Source of the DNA: Shinella sp. SUS2
GTDB taxonomy: Bacteria > Pseudomonadota > Alphaproteobacteria > Rhizobiales > Rhizobiaceae
Assembly: GCF_001262505.1 (NCBI RefSeq)
Contig: NZ_KQ410741.1
Span: 62,001 to 126,000, forward strand
Length of the DNA stretch: 64,000 nucleotides
Direction: 5' to 3'
This document shows, piece after piece, positions 13,438 to 22,424 of the stretch (position 1 is its first letter; every line of letters starts with the position of its first letter). The position numbers and the translations under genes are program-made. The notes beneath the pieces are model-generated. The model was not told the DNA's origin and did no database searches. It worked only from the letters and a program-made list of their open reading frames with translations.

Positions 13438-13459
13438 GGAGGAGGGCCGCGGCACACAA
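13438..13459. terminator. Bidirectional hairpin between convergent genes
   Basis: CGCGGCA-N8-TGCCGCG lies between the end of copA and the end of the convergent saccharopine-dehydrogenase-like gene. It sits inside a larger 9-bp inverted repeat (GAACCATGG at 13401-13409, CCATGGTTC at 13476-13484). Confidence 0.5.
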
Positions 13460-13482
13460 GCATGCCGCGACTAATCCATGGT

Positions 13483-14493
13483 TCATGCGGCGCGGACTGT
13501 GACGCCGTAGCCTTCCAGACGCTTGACGAGATGAGCCGGATCCACGAGCGTCTCGGGCAGGAACAGGCCCTTTTCAGGGCGATCCCGGCCTGCAAGACCA
13601 AGCAGGGTTTCGATTGCGACGGCCGCGCCGCGTGCACTCATGGCCGCGTAGCCTTCGGGATCGATCAGTTCATAGCGGAAGCGGCCGGATGTGCCGTTCT
13701 TCTGCGTGCCCGTAATCTCGATGATCACCTCGTTGGACGGTCCGCGGCCCTCCTTGCTCGACGCGACCAGTCCCATCGCAAGGTCGATCCGGACACGGGC
13801 TGCGCGCGTCGCAGTGCCAAGGCTGAGAACATCCTGCAGGCCCGCGGCCTGCGCAGCGTGCGGAGAACCATCGACGCTTGTGATGAACCGCCCGGACAGC
13901 GGTGCACGCGCCCATTGCCACTGCCCGTCTTCCTTGACCAGCGGCAGCGGACCGATCTTCTCGATCCGCTCCAGATCCTTGCCCGATACCGCACCGAAGG
14001 GATCGCCGGGGTCGAAGAGGATCGCGATTTCCACGGCCTCGACGGTTTCGAAATCACGAGCGAAATGCAGCGCCGCCAGGGTTGGAGAGCCGCCGTTGCT
14101 GTGTCCGAGCAGGAGGATGGGGGAGGCCTGCGGATGGTAGGCGTGGTGGGCGACGATCGGGCCGAGCTCGAACACGCCGTCCGAAAGGGCGATATAGGGA
14201 ATGCCTCGGGCCTGAGCGTAGCGCAATGTGTTGAGCGAGTGGTCCCTCAGCGCTGTCACGACGATGCTGTAGCGGGCGCTGGGATCAAGACCGAGATCGG
14301 ATGCGGTGATGTCCAGTCTGGCGATCGTGGCGTTCCCGACCTCGGAAGCGAGCGCTGCCGCCTTTTCCATGTCGCGAGCGCCAATCGTGATGGATAGATC
14401 CGGATGGAGCTTGCGCAGCATCCTGGTGGTGCGGGAGCCGAGGCTTCCCGTCGCGCCGAGGATCAGGACGGAGGAATTGATTGTATCGGTCAT
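13483..14493 (-). CDS. Saccharopine-dehydrogenase-like NAD(P)-binding protein, copy 2
   Basis: 336 aa. An N-terminal Rossmann fold is clear (VLILGATGSLGSRTTRMLRK) and the rest resembles the saccharopine dehydrogenase family, reductases often annotated only by fold. It is a paralogue of the upstream gene 14505-15509: both share ATGSLG or GGSGIV folds, SLNTLRYA or TLNSLRYA, HPQAS or HPDRAP, and VDGSPHAA or VDGVPLDA at matching positions. AGGAGGATCGAC precedes ATG 14493; only 11 bases separate the genes, so they are co-transcribed. The substrate cannot be told from sequence. Confidence 0.75.
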   Translation of the reverse strand: MTDTINSSVLILGATGSLGSRTTRMLRKLHPDLSITIGARDMEKAAALASEVGNATIARLDITASDLGLDPSARYSIVVTALRDHSLNTLRYAQARGIPYIALSDGVFELGPIVAHHAYHPQASPILLLGHSNGGSPTLAALHFARDFETVEAVEIAILFDPGDPFGAVSGKDLERIEKIGPLPLVKEDGQWQWARAPLSGRFITSVDGSPHAAQAAGLQDVLSLGTATRAARVRIDLAMGLVASSKEGRGPSNEVIIEITGTQKNGTSGRFRYELIDPEGYAAMSARGAAVAIETLLGLAGRDRPEKGLFLPETLVDPAHLVKRLEGYGVTVRAA

Positions 14494-14504
14494 GTCGATC
14501 CTCC

Positions 14505-15509
14505 TTAGCGGGCCACGTCGAAGCGGGCGCCGATTGCCATCATTTCACCGACGAAGTAGCTCGGATCGATCAGCAGTTCCGGCAGGTACAGCCCCGCAGC
14601 CGGTGCATTCGCGCGCAGGCCGAGCAAGGCCTCGAGGCCCAGAACGACACCCAGCGCGGTCAGCGGTGCCTGGCCGCGTGGATGCACGATCTCGATGTGC
14701 GAGGATGTTTCCGTGCCGTCCTTGGCGCGCCCGACAATGTCGATGATGATTTCGGTCGAGTAACTCTCTCCGCGACGGCGGCTGGCCGACTGGCCGTAGG
14801 CGAAGTCGAAACGGATCGATTCGGCGTTCGTAGCGGCCCGCAGGCTCAGGACGTCGAACGGAGAATAGGCCCGAGCGTCGAGGGGCACGCCGTCGACGCT
14901 CGTCACCGTGGTTCGTCCCTGCTCTGCTGTCAGCCAGAGATCCTTGCCCTGGTGAACGGTCAACGAGGCCGGAGCGGCCGAGGTCAGACGATCGTAGTCG
15001 GCTGCTGCCGCCGGGCCGCCCATATCCTGTTCGTCGAAGACTGCGCCGATGCGGATCGAGGTGATGCTTTCGTATCGGGATGCGGCCTGCAAGGTCGGAA
15101 AGACAGCGGCGCCGGCCAGCCACTGGCTTGCCAGAAGGACGGGTGCACGGTCGGGATGATGGATGAAGAGAGCCGCTTCAGGGCCGATCTCGAAGGCGCC
15201 GGTGGAAATATCGATATACGGGATCTTGTGGTCGAGAGCGTATCGCAGGGAATTGAGGGTTTGGTCCTTCACGAAGATCGCGATCGCGCCGAAGGTGGCA
15301 TGGGCAAGGCCGAGGTCTGAACGCGAAAGATCTACGGCCGTCGCGGTGGCGTTGCCGATCTCGGCGACGGCCTTCTGCGCCCGGCCGATATCGCGGCCAC
15401 CGATGGTGATGGGCAGGTCCGGATATCGGCGGCGCAGTTCTCTGGCAGCCTCGAGGCCGACGATGCCGGATCCTCCGATCAGGAGCACGGGTCGTTGTGT
15501 CTGTGGCAT
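14505..15509 (-). CDS. Saccharopine-dehydrogenase-like NAD(P)-binding protein, copy 1
   Basis: 334 aa, with an N-terminal Rossmann fold (VLLIGGSGIVGLEAARELRR) followed by the saccharopine-dehydrogenase-like region. It is the first gene of a two-gene operon with its paralogue and lies divergent from a TetR regulator across a 125-base gap containing an operator-like inverted repeat. GAGGATAGGAAAC precedes ATG 15509. The pair may form a heterodimer or act on related substrates; this is inference from the tandem arrangement. No catalytic assignment is possible here. Confidence 0.75.
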   Translation of the reverse strand: MPQTQRPVLLIGGSGIVGLEAARELRRRYPDLPITIGGRDIGRAQKAVAEIGNATATAVDLSRSDLGLAHATFGAIAIFVKDQTLNSLRYALDHKIPYIDISTGAFEIGPEAALFIHHPDRAPVLLASQWLAGAAVFPTLQAASRYESITSIRIGAVFDEQDMGGPAAAADYDRLTSAAPASLTVHQGKDLWLTAEQGRTTVTSVDGVPLDARAYSPFDVLSLRAATNAESIRFDFAYGQSASRRRGESYSTEIIIDIVGRAKDGTETSSHIEIVHPRGQAPLTALGVVLGLEALLGLRANAPAAGLYLPELLIDPSYFVGEMMAIGARFDVAR

Positions 15510-15572
15510 GTTTCCTATCCTCTTTGACGATATCTTGCAGGTGGATGTTGCACCTGATAAGCTACTATCCGT

Positions 15573-15591
15573 AACTTACGATTGGTAAGTT
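15573..15591. promoter_or_regulatory. Operator-like inverted repeat for the TetR regulator
   Basis: AACTTAC-GATTG-GTAAGTT, a perfect 7-bp inverted repeat with a 5-base centre, lies between the divergent saccharopine-dehydrogenase-like operon and the tetR gene. Size and symmetry fit a TetR dimer site. Confidence 0.65.
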
Positions 15592-15634
15592 GGGTATGCG
15601 CCATTGGTTCCGTCAAGGGGGCGTTCTGAAAAAG

Positions 15635-16243
15635 ATGATCGGCGTGACAGCAAACGAGAAGAGCGAGGCGAAGCGCCGCCTCACGAAGGAAGCGCGCCGC
15701 GAGCAACTGATTGAAAACGCGTTCGATATCGTGCGCGAATTGGGAGCTGATGCCCTGACACTGAGCGTTCTTGCCGAGAGGGCGGGGGTCAGCAAGCCGA
15801 TAACCTACGAGCATTTCGAGACCCGGTCAGGTCTGCTTGTCGCGTTGTACCGGCGGATCGACCAGCAACAGGTCAAGGTGCTGCAGGAAAGCCTGTCGAG
15901 GGCGGGCGGGCAGCTAACCGAAACTGTACGCCTTATCGCGAACGCCTACATGACCTGCCATTCGGCTTCGGGGTCGGAAGGCCATGCGATTTCGGCGGCC
16001 TTGATGGGGGACCCGCAGATGGGGGCAGTCCAGCAGGAACTGATGGACAACTGCGTCGGCATTTTTGCAGACGCTCTGGCCCCGTTCTCGCGACTTTCCC
16101 ACGAGGCGCTCCAGCAGCGTTGTATCGGCATTGTCGGCGCTGCGGAGGCGCTGTCTCTCGCGATGACGCGCGGCCGGATGAGCCAGGCCGCGGCCATCGA
16201 AAACCTGTCTGCCTTGTTGCTGATCGGTATCGAACCGGGTTGA
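15635..16243 (+). CDS. TetR/AcrR-family transcriptional regulator
   Basis: 202 aa with an N-terminal TetR helix-turn-helix (ARREQLIENAFDIVRELG through ADALTLSVLAERAGVSKPIT, then YEHFETRSGLLVALY) and a variable ligand-binding C-terminal domain. It probably represses the divergent dehydrogenase pair and itself. Start ATG 15635 has GGGGG 13 bases upstream. An in-frame ATG at 15596 would begin only five bases from the operator and has no ribosome site, so I prefer 15635, without certainty. Confidence 0.85.
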   Translation: MIGVTANEKSEAKRRLTKEARREQLIENAFDIVRELGADALTLSVLAERAGVSKPITYEHFETRSGLLVALYRRIDQQQVKVLQESLSRAGGQLTETVRLIANAYMTCHSASGSEGHAISAALMGDPQMGAVQQELMDNCVGIFADALAPFSRLSHEALQQRCIGIVGAAEALSLAMTRGRMSQAAAIENLSALLLIGIEPG

Positions 16244-16292
16244 TATGCCGGAAAGGCCCTCTGCACGTGCGACAGCGCTTGCCGGGCGGATG

Positions 16293-17546
16293 TTAGTGTG
16301 CGTTGACCTTCAGCTTGGCCTGTTCGAGCGACCAGTATTCCATGTCGAAGAGATCCGCCTCGCCGATGGGTGTGAAGCGACCGTAGGCTTCTGCGGCATT
16401 GATAGCCCGGGTTGCCTGCTCGCAGAGATCTCCGCCGATCTTGGCGGCCTTGTTGCTGGCGCCGAGGGCGTAGATTCCCTGTCCACGCACCAGCACGACG
16501 CGGGGATAGACGTCGAGCATCTGCTTCGGTTCGCTGGAGCGCGTCGCATTTCGTGCGAAGTAGACCCGGTAGCGGTCGGCATAGGCGGCAAGCGCCGCCT
16601 CGATCGCGGCTTCGTCCGCATCCGGCTCGATGATGAGCGGCCAAGGTTTGATGCGGATGACGTGATCCGGCGTGACGGTCCCGCGCAGGCTGATTGCCTC
16701 CACATTGTCTTTGGCGGCATGTTCGCGGATCGCCGCGGTGGAGCGGTAGTCGAGGAACGCACCTTTGGCGAAGGGCGATCCTTCACGGACGAGGGCTTTC
16801 TCCAGCCGCGCCCGCAGCGCCATGTCCTCGGTGCCATCACTTAGCTGCGGGCCGGAGAGCGCAACGCCCTTACGGGCAAGCTCGCTCTCGGCCATGGTGA
16901 CGAATTCGATCATCAGCTCGTAGGAAAGACGGGCATCATCGGCGAAGGTGAAGAGGCCGTGATTTTCCAGCCAGAGACCCTGGCAGCCTGGATGCTCACG
17001 GTAAATGCGGTCGGCAACGATGGAAAGATCGAAACCGGGCATGACATAGGGCACGTAGGCGAGGCGATCTCCATAGATATGCCTGACGGTCTCGCGCATA
17101 TCAGGCTGGTCGGCAAGCGCCAGGATCGCCGTGGCATGTGTGTGGTCCACGAAGGCGAACGGCAGGAAGGCGTGCAGCAGCGCCTCGACGGAAGGATTGG
17201 GCGCGTCCGCTTCGATCAGGCTGGCGCGCAGCAGCGAGACCATGTCCGGATCCGAGAGCTTCGGGCCGTCGCGGGTCTCCAGAAGCGGCACAAGGCGCAC
17301 CGCTGGCAGGCCCGGCGCTTCGATCGTGTCGAGATCCCAGCCGCTGCCCTTGATGTGCATGAGCGTTTCGCCGCCAGCGGACGTCACCTTGACGGACGTA
17401 TTGCCGCCGCCATGCAGCACGAGGTCGGGATCGCCACCGATGATGCGGGAGGTGTAGATGCGAAGGCCGAGGGCCTCGCTTTGTCCCGCCGCGCGCGCGG
17501 CCTCTACGTAGCGGGCTGCATCCCCGTCGTTCCAGCGGCTTTTCAT
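16293..17546 (-). CDS. Class II aldolase in the AI-2 locus (RhaD-like aldolase half)
   Basis: 417 aa of the class II aldolase/adducin fold, resembling the aldolase half of the bifunctional rhamnulose-phosphate aldolase/SDR proteins of rhizobia, but ending where the SDR half would begin. The zinc site is intact: Glu in PSVEALLHAFLP, the H-x-H in FVDHTHATAI and the third His in LENHGLFTF. It lies downstream of lsrB on the same strand, where E. coli has lsrF. I infer a retro-aldol cleavage of a phosphorylated AI-2 breakdown product; a separate sugar role is possible. ATG 17546 replaces an upstream frame opening at 17732 that runs through lsrB. Confidence 0.8.
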   Translation of the reverse strand: MKSRWNDGDAARYVEAARAAGQSEALGLRIYTSRIIGGDPDLVLHGGGNTSVKVTSAGGETLMHIKGSGWDLDTIEAPGLPAVRLVPLLETRDGPKLSDPDMVSLLRASLIEADAPNPSVEALLHAFLPFAFVDHTHATAILALADQPDMRETVRHIYGDRLAYVPYVMPGFDLSIVADRIYREHPGCQGLWLENHGLFTFADDARLSYELMIEFVTMAESELARKGVALSGPQLSDGTEDMALRARLEKALVREGSPFAKGAFLDYRSTAAIREHAAKDNVEAISLRGTVTPDHVIRIKPWPLIIEPDADEAAIEAALAAYADRYRVYFARNATRSSEPKQMLDVYPRVVLVRGQGIYALGASNKAAKIGGDLCEQATRAINAAEAYGRFTPIGEADLFDMEYWSLEQAKLKVNAH

Positions 17547-17565
17547 GCGTGTCGTCCTGTCCTTG

Positions 17566-17602
17566 AAAAAAGAATTCGGCGGGCAGCCGGAGCCGCCCGC
17601 CG
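17566..17602 (-). terminator. Intrinsic terminator after lsrB
   Basis: Read on the minus strand, CGGCGGGC-N10-GCCCGCCG is followed by AATTCTTTTTTC. An 8-bp GC-rich stem plus six T residues is the most canonical terminator in the window. It sits between the lsrB stop and the aldolase gene, so the aldolase would be made by read-through or its own promoter. Confidence 0.8.
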
Positions 17603-17613
17603 TCCATGCGTGA

Positions 17614-18645
17614 TCAGAAGTCGAAGTTTGCGATGTTGTCCTTCGTGAAGACGGTGCGTTCCGGCAGGAGGATGATTCCGTTGCCGTCGGCTTCGTAATC
17701 GTAGCCCTGCACCTTGTTGGCCGAGACCTCAACGGTGCCGATGCCGGGCACTTCCAGCTTGTCGCCGACCTTCATCGGGCCGTTCTTCAGGACGTGATCG
17801 GCAACGAAGACCGAAATCTTGCCCTGCTGGGTGACGTCCCACAGGCCGAAGCGCTGGATCGTGCCGCGTTCGATATAGGGGCGCATGACGTTCGGCGTGG
17901 AGAAGCCGACGATGGTGACGCCTTCTGCGCGCTTCAGGTTTTCCGCAGCCTGAGCGGCGGCCGGCAGGGCATTGGCGTCGGGCGCGATGATCGCGTCGAG
18001 ATCCGGATAGGTCTGGAGGATGCTTTCTGCCGTCTGCAGCGACTTCTGCGCATCATTGTAACCGTACTGGGTGGTGACAATTTCCCAGCCCGGGTGCTCC
18101 TTGGCGATCTTCGCCTTGGCCGCTTCCGCCCAGGCGTTCTGGTCGGTCACGGTGGGGCTCGAATAGAAGAAGGCGACCTTGGCCTTTTCCTTCGTCACGC
18201 CCTCCGCCGCCATGTCGACCAGAAGGCCGCCGAGCTGCTCGGGCGTACCCTGGTTGATGTAGTAGCTCCGGCAATCCGGGTTGACGTCGCTGTCCCAGGT
18301 CATGACGAGCACGCCGCGGTCCATGGCGCGCTTCAGTGCCGGGCACAGGCCGTCCGGAGAGACGGAGGAGACGATGAGCGCGTTGTAACCCTGGTTGACG
18401 AAGTTGTTGATAAACTGAACCTGACCGGAAACACTGGGCTCGGTCGGGCCGTCATAGGTGACCTTCGCGCCGACTTCCTCGCCGGCCTTCACGGCGCCGG
18501 CGCCGCCGGACGTGAAGAAGCCGACACCCACCAGCTTGGGGATGAAGGCGATCTGGTTTTCGGCATGTGCCGTGCCCGAAGCGAGCATGGTGCCGGCAAC
18601 AAGGGCCGCGGCGAGGGCGCTGGATTTCAGTACAGTCTTGATCAT
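17614..18645 (-). CDS. lsrB: AI-2 periplasmic binding protein LsrB
   Basis: 343-aa sugar-type binding protein with a signal peptide (cleavage near THA-ENQ). Its mature part closely follows the E. coli LsrB sequence as I remember it, including [57 protein letters not shown] and [11 protein letters not shown], which line the AI-2 pocket. It captures the furanosyl autoinducer AI-2 for import. AGGAGGAGA is best spaced for ATG 18645; ATG 18651 is two codons upstream. A strong terminator follows. Confidence 0.95.
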   Translation of the reverse strand: MIKTVLKSSALAAALVAGTMLASGTAHAENQIAFIPKLVGVGFFTSGGAGAVKAGEEVGAKVTYDGPTEPSVSGQVQFINNFVNQGYNALIVSSVSPDGLCPALKRAMDRGVLVMTWDSDVNPDCRSYYINQGTPEQLGGLLVDMAAEGVTKEKAKVAFFYSSPTVTDQNAWAEAAKAKIAKEHPGWEIVTTQYGYNDAQKSLQTAESILQTYPDLDAIIAPDANALPAAAQAAENLKRAEGVTIVGFSTPNVMRPYIERGTIQRFGLWDVTQQGKISVFVADHVLKNGPMKVGDKLEVPGIGTVEVSANKVQGYDYEADGNGIILLPERTVFTKDNIANFDF

Positions 18646-18647
18646 TC

Positions 18648-19661
18648 TCATTCTCCTCCTGAAGTGACTGCCGCCCGGGCTTGTTTTTTTTGCCGGGCGA
18701 CGGCGATGAAATCAGTCAACATTGCGCTTCCGTGGCGCAATGCGACCGCGACAACCAGCAACCCTCCCGAAAGTGCGCTGGAAATCTGGCTGGGCACGCC
18801 GGCTGCCTGCAGGCCTTGCTGCAGGTAGCCGATGACGAAGGTGGCGATGAGCGTGCCGAGGATGGATCCCTGGCCGCCATAGATGGAGGCACCGCCGAGC
18901 ACGGCCGCGGTAACGGCCGGCAGGAGCGTCGCCGAGCCGAGATCGACACGCGCGGAGCCGAAATAGGCTGACATGACGAGGCCGGCGATGGCGGCAGAGA
19001 CACCCGTGATGACATAGGTGATCGTCTGCACGCGGCCGACCGGGATGCCGGCGAAGCGCGCCGCGCTTTCCGACTGGCCCGAGAGGAAGATGGCACGGCC
19101 GAAGCGCGTGAAGTGCAGCAGCACGACCAGCACGAGGGAAAGGGCAAGGAAGAGGGCGAGAGGTGCCGGCAGGCCGAGAATTTCGGCATAACCGAAGGCA
19201 TTGAAGGCCTCCGGGAAGTTGCCGATGCCCTCATAGCCGCCCGCCCCCACGAGGCCGGAGGCGACCGTTGCCGTGCCCTGGAAGAGATAGAGGCTGCCGA
19301 GCGTGACGACGAGCGGCTGGATCTTCGACAGATGGATGACGGTGGCGTTGAGAAGGCCGCAGAGCGCGCCGGAGACGAGCGCAAGCGCAATCGAGAGCGG
19401 CAGGGGCACGCCATAGAAAGTGGCAACGCCGAAGACGATGGCGGCAAGACCAATCACGGAGGCGAAGGAGACGTCGATGCCGCCGGCGATGATGACGAGG
19501 GTCAGCGGCAGGGCGACGAGGCCGATCTGCACGAAATCCGACGTGCCGTAGATGAGGTTCGCGACATTGAGGAAGCGCGGATTGACGAGGCCGAAGATGA
19601 CGAGCTCGGCGACAAGCATGGCGAGGAGGGCGGTTTCCCAGCGGAAGATCAGCTTCTTCAT
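18648..19661 (-). CDS. lsrD: AI-2 ABC transporter permease LsrD
   Basis: 337-aa inner-membrane permease of the ribose/RbsC family with about eight to ten hydrophobic segments; the conserved segment [20 protein letters not shown] lies near residue 58. It forms the membrane channel for AI-2 together with LsrC. Its ATG overlaps the lsrC stop (ATGA) and its stop touches the lsrB start region, giving the order lsrA-C-D-B as in enteric bacteria. Assignment as LsrD rather than C rests on order and adjacency to lsrB. Confidence 0.88.
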   Translation of the reverse strand: MKKLIFRWETALLAMLVAELVIFGLVNPRFLNVANLIYGTSDFVQIGLVALPLTLVIIAGGIDVSFASVIGLAAIVFGVATFYGVPLPLSIALALVSGALCGLLNATVIHLSKIQPLVVTLGSLYLFQGTATVASGLVGAGGYEGIGNFPEAFNAFGYAEILGLPAPLALFLALSLVLVVLLHFTRFGRAIFLSGQSESAARFAGIPVGRVQTITYVITGVSAAIAGLVMSAYFGSARVDLGSATLLPAVTAAVLGGASIYGGQGSILGTLIATFVIGYLQQGLQAAGVPSQISSALSGGLLVVAVALRHGSAMLTDFIAVARQKKQARAAVTSGGE

Positions 19662-20689
19662 CGGCCTGCCTCCACAGTGCGCGCCGTCGTCGTTTCGGTG
19701 GATGGGACAGGGCTGCGCTCGTGCACGGCGTAGCGGCGGGCGCGGATGCGGCGGTCGATGATCTGGCGGATGCGCCCGTCGAGCAGCAGCACCGACAGCA
19801 GGATCGCGCCGGCGATGAAGTCGTTCCAGTAGGCGGGAATCTTCAGGAAAACGAGGGCGCTGTCGATCGAGGTGATGAAGATGACGGCGGAAAAGACACC
19901 GGCGACAGAGCCCGTGCCGCCGAGCAGACTTACTCCGCCGAGCACGTTGACGGCGATCGCCTTCAGTTCGATACCACTGCCGGCCTGATTGGGAATGAAG
20001 CCGATCTGGGCGGCGAAGACGAGGCCGGCGAGCGCCGCGCAGAGGCCCGTCGCAATGAAGGCGGTAAACTGCACGCGCTTGACGGGTACGCCAAGATGGT
20101 GCGCGGCCGCGCGATTGTCGCCGACGGCATAGAAGTAGCGACCAAAGCGCGTCTTGCGCAGCACCAGCCAGGCAAGCACGACGAGAACGAGAACGACGAT
20201 CGTCAGCGCCGAAAAGCCGAGGCCGAGATTGGCAGCGAGCCCCTTCAGGTCTTGTGGCAAATCCTCGATCCAGCGACCACCGGTCAGGACCAGCATGATG
20301 CCGCGATAGAGGCCGAGCGTGCCGAGGGTGGCGACGATGGAGGGGATGCCGAGATAGGCGACCATCAACCCGTTGAAGGCACCGGCGAGCGCGCCGGTCG
20401 CAAGGCAGAAGGCGATGGCGAGTGGCAGGCCGATGCCCGCATTGAGCGAGAGGCCGAGCACAGCGGCGCTGAGGCCGAGCACCGAGCCGCTCGACACGTC
20501 AATGTTCCGTGTCAGGATGACGATCATCGTGCCGAGGGAGATCAGCATCAGGACGAGGCTGTTGGAGAGGACGACCGAGGCGGTGGCGCCGGAGAGGTAG
20601 CCGGGTGCCGCAGCGCCGATGGCGACATAGGCAATGGCAAGGACGACGATGAGTGTTGCGACGCGGTTGCGCGCGAAAAGGTCAAGCAT
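19658..20689 (-). CDS. lsrC: AI-2 ABC transporter permease LsrC
   Basis: 343-aa RbsC-family permease, with the conserved stretch [20 protein letters not shown] near residue 54 and VYHLGVP-like EAA equivalents around [19 protein letters not shown]. It should pair with LsrD. Start ATG 20689 overlaps the end of lsrA by eight bases; the frame is open upstream only within lsrA sequence. The hydrophilic C-terminal extension (about 25 residues) is unremarkable. Confidence 0.88.
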   Translation of the reverse strand: MLDLFARNRVATLIVVLAIAYVAIGAAAPGYLSGATASVVLSNSLVLMLISLGTMIVILTRNIDVSSGSVLGLSAAVLGLSLNAGIGLPLAIAFCLATGALAGAFNGLMVAYLGIPSIVATLGTLGLYRGIMLVLTGGRWIEDLPQDLKGLAANLGLGFSALTIVVLVLVVLAWLVLRKTRFGRYFYAVGDNRAAAHHLGVPVKRVQFTAFIATGLCAALAGLVFAAQIGFIPNQAGSGIELKAIAVNVLGGVSLLGGTGSVAGVFSAVIFITSIDSALVFLKIPAYWNDFIAGAILLSVLLLDGRIRQIIDRRIRARRYAVHERSPVPSTETTTARTVEAGR

Positions 20690-22184
20690 GGCGGGCCTCC
20701 GAGGCGCCGAAGGCGAGGCGGGCGATGGCATCGACCGAGATGTTTTCCGTGAGCTCCCCGCCGGATTGGCCAAACGCCATGACCTCGACGCGGTCGGCGA
20801 GCTGCTCGATCTCATCGAAATCGGACGAAATGAGAATGATGGCCACACCGTCGGCGGCGAGCTGGCGAATGAGGGTGTAGATGTCGTTGCGGGCCGCAAC
20901 GTCGACACCGCGCGTCGGCTCGTCGAGGATCAGCACCTTCGGCCGGGCCGAGAGGCACTTCGCCAGCAGCACCTTCTGCTGGTTGCCGCCGGAAAGGCCA
21001 CGGGCCTCCTGGCTGGCGCCGCTGCATTTGATGCCCATGCGGCTGCGGAATTCGTCGAACACTTTCCGCTCCGCGCCGGGTCTCAGGAAGAAGGGCAGGC
21101 GGTGAACGAGATAGGATGAGACGTTCCAGAAGAGCGGTGCCTCCAGGAACAGCCCGTGCTGCTGGCGGTCCTCCGGCAGATAGACGAGGCCGCGGTCGAT
21201 GCACAGTCGCGGCGACCGCTTCTTCAACTCCGCGCCGTCGTAAACGACGCTGCCGGCCGTCTGGGGGCGCAGGCCAAAGAGCGTCTCGGCGAACTCCGTG
21301 CGCCCGGCGCCCACAACGCCGGCAAGACCAAGGATCTCACCGGCCCGCACGTCAAGGCTGATATCGCGAAACCCTTCGCCGCTGAGCCGGCGCACGCTGA
21401 GGCGCGGCTTGCCAATTTGCGCGACCTTGCGGTCGGCGCGGTCCTTCCCGGAAGCGTCAGTGATCTGCACACGGCTCATCGCGTCGATGACCTCCGCGTC
21501 GGTGTAGCCATCGAGCGGGCCGGAAAGCACGATGACGCCGTCGCGCAGCACACTGATTGTTCCGCAAATCTCGCGGATCTCGCGCAGCTTATGCGAGATG
21601 AAGAAGATGCCGACGCCCTGCGCCTGCAATTTGCGCACGCGCTGGAAGAGGGCGCTCGTTTCGAACGGGGTGAGGGCGGAGGTGGGCTCATCGAGGATCA
21701 GCACGCGCGCATCACGCACGAGGCCGCGCAGGATCTCGACGATCTGCCGCTCGGCAATTTCCAAGGCGGCGGCCTGCGCATCCAGATCGAGCGATACCGA
21801 AAGTTCGGCGACCAGCTGTTCGACGCGCGGACGCAGCGCCCGAGGCGAGGCGGCAAGGCCAAGGCAGATGTTTTCCAGAACGCTCTGATTGGGCAGGATA
21901 TGCGCTTCCTGCGGCACGAGGTAGAGGCCAAGTTCCTGGGCATGGGCTGGCGATGCATGGGAAAGCGGCCGGCCATTGATCTCGATCGCACCGGAATTGG
22001 CTGGAATCACGCCGGACATGATCTTCATGAGGCTCGACTTGCCGGCACCGTTGCCGCCGAGAAGCGCATGCACCTCTCCAGCCTGCAAGGCAAGGGAAAC
22101 GCCCTTCAGCACCGGAACGGCGCCGTAGGACTTCCAGATGTCCGTCAGCTTCGCGACCCTCCCGGTCGTCGGGCTCCCAGTCAT
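20682..22184 (-). CDS. lsrA: AI-2 ABC transporter ATPase LsrA
   Basis: 500-aa tandem ATPase of the sugar-importer (RbsA) type. The first half has Walker A GGNGAGKSS, signature-region IAERQIVEILRGL and Walker B LILDEPTSALTPFE; the second has a degenerate Walker A region GVVGAGRTE, signature LSGGNQQKV and LILDEPTRGVD. This degeneracy is normal for the family. It energises AI-2 uptake through LsrC and LsrD. AGGTG lies seven bases before ATG 22184; ATG 22199 is an alternative. It heads the minus-strand operon, divergent from lsrR. Confidence 0.92.
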   Translation of the reverse strand: MTGSPTTGRVAKLTDIWKSYGAVPVLKGVSLALQAGEVHALLGGNGAGKSSLMKIMSGVIPANSGAIEINGRPLSHASPAHAQELGLYLVPQEAHILPNQSVLENICLGLAASPRALRPRVEQLVAELSVSLDLDAQAAALEIAERQIVEILRGLVRDARVLILDEPTSALTPFETSALFQRVRKLQAQGVGIFFISHKLREIREICGTISVLRDGVIVLSGPLDGYTDAEVIDAMSRVQITDASGKDRADRKVAQIGKPRLSVRRLSGEGFRDISLDVRAGEILGLAGVVGAGRTEFAETLFGLRPQTAGSVVYDGAELKKRSPRLCIDRGLVYLPEDRQQHGLFLEAPLFWNVSSYLVHRLPFFLRPGAERKVFDEFRSRMGIKCSGASQEARGLSGGNQQKVLLAKCLSARPKVLILDEPTRGVDVAARNDIYTLIRQLAADGVAIILISSDFDEIEQLADRVEVMAFGQSGGELTENISVDAIARLAFGASEARHA

Positions 22185-22219
22185 TCTGCACCTGTTCATA
22201 TGTAATTCACTGCAATCAT

Positions 22220-22400
22220 GTGATCATAGTGATTGGTAGCCGTCAATATGCTCAGAACATAATCCGAGGCGATGGAGTGCCGATATTGCGCTGCAAAATA
22301 TGATTTATCAGCGGAAATCAATGAATTGCGGTCAACAAGAATTTTTCACCGCGTTGACGCGTTGACGTATCAAAAGTTTTTTTGCTATTCAAATGATCAC
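22220..22400. promoter_or_regulatory. lsrA-lsrR divergent control region with paired TGATCAC sites
   Basis: Two inverted copies of ATGATCAC (22220-22227 as GTGATCAT and 22393-22400) flank the intergenic region. For lsrR a promoter TTGACG (22362-22367)-N18-TATTCA (22386-22391) is visible, with the second site two bases downstream of its -10, where a repressor would block transcription. The first site lies about 36 bases upstream of the lsrA start. These are candidate LsrR operators; LsrR of E. coli is released by phospho-AI-2. Confidence 0.55.
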
Positions 22401-22424
22401 AAATGGACCGAGGGAGCCGCTTGC

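Noticed and set aside
10859-13486. An 875-codon open frame on the minus strand opposite the copper ATPase
   Set aside because: It mirrors copA exactly, has no recognisable domain and low-complexity composition rich in Gly, Arg and Asp. Such antisense openings are common in GC-rich genes.
16293-17546. Truncated bifunctional rhamnulose-phosphate aldolase/SDR pseudogene
   Set aside because: The aldolase part is complete with a natural stop, and the catalytic zinc residues are intact; the surrounding genes are AI-2, not rhamnose, genes. Treated as a functional stand-alone aldolase.
22272-22424. N-terminal extension of LsrR
   Set aside because: Covers the promoter and the candidate operator; LsrR homologues start near 22425.
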